From Chryseobacterium oryctis (GTDB taxonomy: Bacteria > Bacteroidota > Bacteroidia > Flavobacteriales > Weeksellaceae), in contig NZ_JAPDHV010000002.1 of NCBI RefSeq assembly GCF_025971925.1, positions 430,003 to 494,002 on the forward strand: a DNA stretch of 64,000 nucleotides, given 5' to 3'. How positions within the stretch are numbered: the first letter of the stretch is position 1; every line of letters starts with the position of its first letter. Shown here piece after piece: positions 60,701-64,000 of this stretch. The translations under genes and the position numbers were made by a program. The notes under the pieces were generated by a model. It worked only from the letters and a program-made list of their open reading frames with translations. It ran no database searches and had not been told where the DNA came from.

Positions 60701-61119
60701 ATTCCGCTGCTTGCCTGAGTAACTGCCAAGGATTTTATAATAACCGCTGTCGGATACTGGATGGTAAATAGAGCTGTTCCCGTAGTAATGGTCTGTAGAG
60801 CGGCAAAATTATAGGCTGTGAGAACCGTTCCGTCATTGGTATTGTCATTATATAATAACGGAATATCACTTCCTGCCAGAGGATCTCCTACAGCTCCGTT
60901 CAAAGCTGAAGTTACAGATGCTATTCTGTTAGCCTCATAAAAGTTATAGAAACAATTAGGAGATTCTTCCGCATCCGGAATACCATCATTGTCATCATCA
61001 ATGTCGACAGTATCTGTAATACCATCACCATCAAAATCCTGTGCTTTTACCATGTTCATTCCTAAAGAGAGGAATAAAAATACAGCAAAGATTGAAATTA
61101 AAAAGTTTAATTTTTTCAT
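57787..61119 (-). CDS. large secreted protein with thrombospondin type 3 repeats and internal duplication
   Basis: 1110 residues. Signal FLISIFAVFLFLSLGM ending VKAQ. Calcium-binding TSP3-like DxDGDGxxDxxDxDDDNDG repeats occur near residues 28-55, 240-270, 310-340, 575-600, 665-690 and 955-980. Between them lie two related blocks of about 230 residues: NRNIKIGYLASG... (about 342-570) and DRNLRIGYVNTT... (about 692-925), sharing NMLLNLKNFGPYGTYNKVAG, ALLANEIDVFFVGSTVN, WADNNNKG patterns. The C-terminus shares the MMVYDEEAD module with neighbouring proteins. Probably surface-exposed and adhesive; a T9SS signal was not clearly seen. Confidence 0.85.
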   Translation of the reverse strand: MKKLNFLISIFAVFLFLSLGMNMVKAQDFDGDGITDTVDIDDDNDGIPDAEESPNCFYNFYEANRIASVTSALNGAVGDPLAGSDIPLLYNDNTNDGTVLTAYNFAALQTITTGTALFTIQYPTAVIIKSLAVTQASSGMAASGFAKLYGSNDGSAYTLLTTGSGISISTSTVTFTNTSTTAYQYYQIRYIGTASGGNATSVTAGTAAIHEITSLLATTPAYNPSAHPKLGSCMDDIDGDGSPNHQDIDSDGDGCSDAYEGGATNNKTLSTLPGPYGANGLANSVETTADSGRVNYISTYAKYANNSSQVLCMDTDNDGVPNPIDVDDDNDGVLDTTEGDFCGRINRNIKIGYLASGVGDDGLPINMLLNLKNFGPYGTYNKVAGITLVPFATEASITEAALLANEIDVFFVGSTVNNSTASGEKVSTALNTLLANWAKNNNKSIFAVQNNAWDYGYILANNNANPNTPIGAIGINTYTNGYWPATSLIQSGGVQMTIYSTTRPFDILMADANLRPVVVTDKEYNLLIFPDATIFNDNDGIVTPSPTSNDQKTIADTWTYFFDRIVATQCTTLDTDGDGTPNHLDLDSDGDGCSDAMEAAATTSLTANFAFVSQAGTTTDANSDGLADIIDANKNGIPDYLSFYDPRALDNTTKTCLDSDGDTILDINDLDDDNDGILDINEGNACDGTLDRNLRIGYVNTTTGQYGLMMNMLNNPANFGPSGTYNKIPGITFVPYASEAAITESQLLADNIDIFYSGSTNNVDKLLTTTNAILADWADNNNKGIISMQNNALDFGFQLTSNNLNPDTPYGNTGEAVFINGYWPQATFNQSGTAQYTVTPITRDFEAIMVDVNGKAVFVRDLNRKLVAISDATIFGAPNQTQPNIGSNITMRIAADVWAYAFDVYLGSLDICTSMDTDGDGIPDHLDLDSDNDGCLDALEGDANITSSQLVTAASGVSVGSGSSASNMNLCASSSCVDVSGIPTVVGTAGQGIGDSQNAAVNSGCFCYKPGVTSGTTLETKHGITALGRAGTNNDNWPMVRKGAWSALESKEKGLVINRIPTTAEVEAISNPVEGMMVYDEEADCLKIYTTKDNGATFSWQCFNTRACPN

Positions 61120-61281
61120 GAACTAAAATGTTGTGCATTTAGAAATAAAAACATAGCTGTTTAAATATCTGCTCTTTTGTGTTAAACCGAAAGAACCAAA
61201 AATTCCAGACTTGGAAACTCGACTATCTAATTGTTAATAGTCTTCAATTTAAATCGTAAATACAATAGGTTAATTTATTTT

Positions 61282-62625
61282 TTAAAAAATAGGGTCTGCA
61301 ACAATGGTTATATTATCCTGAGTCCCTCCAAAGGTAAGCGTTGCTGGTCCGGAAGGAGAATAAAGCCCTCCTCTGAGTTCTACTGTATAACTACCGGGCT
61401 CCAAAACCAATCTTGCAGAGGTACTATGGAAATAATATCCAGGAGCGCCTACGTTAGTACTTGCAGTAATAGGAAGTCTCTGATTGGCAAATGCAGTATT
61501 GAGAGCTATGGTACTTGATGCTGGTTTAGCGGTAAACTGCATATAAGTTGCAGCCATGCGAGGAGCCCCATTGTCTATTGTTGAAAGAGGACTCCATGAA
61601 TAACTTACATCATAACTAAAGCTTACCAGTGATTTTTGTGTTATATTGAGCGTATAGGTCCCCAGAACATTTGAGGTAAAAGTGTTTCCTCCAGAAGGAG
61701 CTGTTATAGTAGAAGTACTGAGCAACGCATCGCTAAGATCACCACCCACCAACAATGCAGTTTGTTTCGTGACGGTTTTTAGTACACCGTTGGCATCTGC
61801 CACAACATATTTGTCACCTGAAGCTCCTGTGTTGGCATTAATACCTCTGATACGTACATTCCCAGAGCCTATATCTAGTCGTTCAGTTGGGGCAATGGCT
61901 AAATCTGTACCAATGTTCCCATTTTTTAGGATAGTTAAAGCATTAGATCTTGCACCGTCGGCTCCATTCCCTACCTGAAGGATTGCTGTGCTTCCTGTGG
62001 TAATGGCATTAAAAATTCCCGCTACAAATTCGGCCTTACCGCTTGCTACTGATGCCAGACCAAATGAGGCTGAATAATCACCAGAGGCTTCGACCTGAGC
62101 ACCAAAGCCAACAGAGGATTCTCCTACGGAGCCTTCTGGACTGGAACCACCGCGTACAGCACCTTGTACATCTAACATAGTACCACCACTAGTAGCAGGA
62201 CCTCCATGGTTGAAGGTTTTACCAATTGCTACACTACCTCCCATATAAACGTTTTGTACATTGCTGGTAGCTCCTGTATTTGTTAGCTGGTTATACCATG
62301 GCTCTGTATCCGATCCGCTAGTTTTTACCCAAACGGTTCCATCAAAATAGTAATAACCGGGTGCATCCACATTGGCCACCTGACCGGTAAGAGAACCTGC
62401 AGCAGCATTTACATATACTAATGCACCTGTTTGGGCAGACGTATATGTTTTAGCAGAAAGTTCATCTCCTGATAAACGAGGAGCAATGATTCCATCTAAT
62501 TTGGAGGGGTCTGAGGGCTTACCTACTACATCCAATGTTGTTGCTGGTATTTCTGTGTTGATTCCTACCTGCGAGTAGGAAAACCCAGAAATACCTATGA
62601 ATAGGATTAAAACTGAATTTCTCAT
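61282..62625 (-). CDS. secreted tail-fibre-like surface protein
   Basis: 447 residues from the ATG at 62625 (frame open to 62661). Signal SVLILFIGISGFSYSQVGIN; then PATTLDVVGKPSDPSKLDGI and RLSGDELSAKTYTSAQTGALVYV, typical of Bacteroidota fibre-like proteins with phage tail-fibre-type repeats (GYYYFDGTVWVKTS). Central Gly/Ala/Ser-rich stretches (ASGDYSASFGLASVASGKAE) are of head-domain YadA-like repeats. The C-terminal part is a beta domain. Likely adhesive; no experimental clue. Confidence 0.78.
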   Translation of the reverse strand: MRNSVLILFIGISGFSYSQVGINTEIPATTLDVVGKPSDPSKLDGIIAPRLSGDELSAKTYTSAQTGALVYVNAAAGSLTGQVANVDAPGYYYFDGTVWVKTSGSDTEPWYNQLTNTGATSNVQNVYMGGSVAIGKTFNHGGPATSGGTMLDVQGAVRGGSSPEGSVGESSVGFGAQVEASGDYSASFGLASVASGKAEFVAGIFNAITTGSTAILQVGNGADGARSNALTILKNGNIGTDLAIAPTERLDIGSGNVRIRGINANTGASGDKYVVADANGVLKTVTKQTALLVGGDLSDALLSTSTITAPSGGNTFTSNVLGTYTLNITQKSLVSFSYDVSYSWSPLSTIDNGAPRMAATYMQFTAKPASSTIALNTAFANQRLPITASTNVGAPGYYFHSTSARLVLEPGSYTVELRGGLYSPSGPATLTFGGTQDNITIVADPIF

Positions 62626-62664
62626 AATGTGTAAATTTTTAATTGTATGACGTTTTTTCATTAA

Positions 62665-62714
62665 TTAGAGTTGGAGCTTCTATCTCGAAAAGGAGAAAGA
62701 AGCACAACTTCTAA
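62665..62714 (-). terminator. long imperfect hairpin after the fibre gene
   Basis: An imperfect stem (62665-62686 with about 62693-62714), directly downstream of the fibre gene on the minus strand. No T run follows, so it is a weak terminator call. Confidence 0.4.
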
Positions 62715-62743
62715 CACACATCTTAGGTTAAGTAAGGTGTTTT

Positions 62744-64000
62744 TTATTGTTTAGTTAACAACTTTTCTAATTGCTCATTTTTTTGCTGTAATGCTTTTAT
62801 TTGTTTATTGAGTTCAATAACGTGTAGATAAAGCTCTTCGATTTTTTCCATATTGGTTATTGAATTTTCCCCAACATCAATGGTCATATTGTTTTTCCTG
62901 ACATCTTCAATAGAATCATAGCCAGGTAAATGTCCTTTTTCTTTTATATATTCTTCTACTTCATTCAATTGTTTGAAACTATAATTGGGGTTAATAGCAG
63001 AAGTTCCTTTATAATAGTTTTCAAACACATAATCTGGATAGTAATTCGTATTAGAAATAAATCTATCGGCTTTTGCATCACCTGCAACATGCAATTTGTA
63101 GGAAGGATTGATTAAACCTATTCCGAAATTTCCATTAGTTGCTAATATTGCCCTGTTTGTTCCCACTCCAAAAACTAATGGCCCTGAAGCTGTATTAGTC
63201 CCTACAAAAAGTTCTGTACTTCCTGTAGAGAATAATCTAGAGCTACCGTTACTTAAGAGTTCCATATCCAGCATACGGTTTGAGTTTACTAAAGCTCTTA
63301 CCATTGATGTGGAACTTCCCCTGGTAATAATCCTTGTATTTCCAGAAATTGTAGCATTAACATCAAATGCTATATGGTTATTATCATTAATAATTCCGTT
63401 TTGAAACCAAAGCATTTTTCTGTTAGTTGAAACCATTCTGTTATCAGTTAATGCTCCATCAGAATTGTAAATATTTACGCCCTGCGGAAGAGTAACGGAG
63501 CTTGAGGAAACTCCGTTTACCCTTGTTGTCAGTGTATTGCCTGAAACTGTATTGATAATACTGTTGATGATAGGCGCAGTATCTGTTACTCCGTTAACTG
63601 TGGAGGTCATAGTATTTCCTGAGCTGCTCAAAACATTTGTCGTATCAGAACCTCCTCCTCCAAGTGAGGAAATATTTACCGTGGAGGCAACTCCGTTAAC
63701 TGTACTGGTAAGATTATTTCCAGACAAGGTTAAGCTGTTGGTGGTTGCTGTTGAAATTGCAGGTGTTAAATCCAAAGAATTACTTAATACACCATTCACT
63801 ATACTAGTAATATTACTTCCAGATAAGGAAAGTGTATTGGTATTGACAACAGGTGCAGTTGCCGATACTCCATTCACTGTAGAAGTAAGTGTATTGGCTG
63901 TACTGCTTAACGCATTGGTAATGGATGTACCTTCTGATGACAGACCAAGAGGCTTCCAAGTACCTCCGTTAATGGTTCCGGATTTATTGTCATAATACCA
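62744..64000 (-). CDS. tail-fibre-like surface protein, 5' part cut by window
   Basis: The frame stays open to position 64000 (WYYDNKSGTINGGTWKPLGL at the edge), so the start is outside. It has six or more degenerate repeats of the type NTLTSTVNGVxxxxPVV (TVNGV/IVNGV/RVNGV), a beta-helical fibre region with FGVGTNRAILATNGNFGIG, and a conserved C-terminus (YKLHVAGDAKADRFISNTNYYPDYVFE, in parts; NEVEEYIKEKGHLPGYDS; IEELYLHVIELNKQIKALQ), the shaft-ending coiled coil of Bacteroidota fibre proteins. Probably a trimeric surface fibre. Confidence 0.85.
   Translation of the reverse strand, partial: WYYDNKSGTINGGTWKPLGLSSEGTSITNALSSTANTLTSTVNGVSATAPVVNTNTLSLSGSNITSIVNGVLSNSLDLTPAISTATTNSLTLSGNNLTSTVNGVASTVNISSLGGGGSDTTNVLSSSGNTMTSTVNGVTDTAPIINSIINTVSGNTLTTRVNGVSSSSVTLPQGVNIYNSDGALTDNRMVSTNRKMLWFQNGIINDNNHIAFDVNATISGNTRIITRGSSTSMVRALVNSNRMLDMELLSNGSSRLFSTGSTELFVGTNTASGPLVFGVGTNRAILATNGNFGIGLINPSYKLHVAGDAKADRFISNTNYYPDYVFENYYKGTSAINPNYSFKQLNEVEEYIKEKGHLPGYDSIEDVRKNNMTIDVGENSITNMEKIEELYLHVIELNKQIKALQQKNEQLEKLLTKQ

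Noticed and set aside
1..64000. CRISPR arrays
   Set aside because: No regularly spaced repeats of 25-40 bp were seen anywhere; the direct repeats found are att copies, the DUF3871 tail copies, operators and coding repeats.

Overview
The window is a Bacteroidota chromosome segment, most likely Chryseobacterium or a close Weeksellaceae relative. The gene content (SecA, MenD, UvrB, DUF5686 and TonB-dependent outer-membrane proteins, a tryptophanase, a CarboxypepD-type receptor), the low G+C, the lack of Shine-Dalgarno sequences and the repeated TAnnTTTG promoter -7 boxes all fit this group. This placement is inference from protein character; no search was run.

1-4.5 kb: a two-component system (periplasmic TPR lipoprotein-type histidine kinase plus LuxR-like response regulator), with a small secreted peptide gene upstream of the kinase. 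Three copies of a 14-bp palindrome, TACGGGAARCCGTA, lie here. Each is centred exactly 33 bp from a -7 box. They serve the DUF4177-like/YidD/DUF1508 operon, the response regulator itself (from inside the kinase gene) and a membrane protein gene, and so look like the regulon of this system.

4.5-40.7 kb: ordinary chromosome with msrA, a ROK kinase, secA, a nucleotide-sugar epimerase, an AsmA-like protein, radical SAM and 2OG-Fe enzymes flanking an orphan bacteriocin-like peptide, menD, pabB/pabC, membrane proteins, uvrB, a BlaI/BlaR1 pair, a soluble sugar dehydrogenase, a TonB receptor, tnaA, miaE, rplU-rpmA and DUF5686. Several genes (uvrB, menD, pabB) have a -7 box ending exactly 4 nt before the ATG, which suggests leaderless mRNAs.

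40.7-54.9 kb: a 14.2-kb integrative element in the 3' end of tRNA-Asn, bounded by attL and attR. It has a tyrosine integrase, helicase, Sak4-like ATPase, DUF3871 protein, XRE regulator with two operators, and a defence-type cargo: an anti-phage dCTP deaminase, a TcmP/DUF5131 pair and a putative PD-(D/E)xK nuclease gene framed by direct repeats. No relaxase or conjugation gene is present, so it resembles a phage satellite or small genomic island. Its most striking property is that it is essentially free of CpG: reading the whole element I found one CG dinucleotide (49189-49190), while CG is common on both sides.

55-64 kb: the tRNA-Asn locus has been invaded before; a third partial att copy and a decayed second integrase sit beside it. 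Then come two small HTH proteins and a run of secreted surface proteins (a short lipid-free secreted protein, a 1110-residue thrombospondin-type-3-repeat protein with an internal duplication, and two tail-fibre-like proteins, the last cut by the window end).
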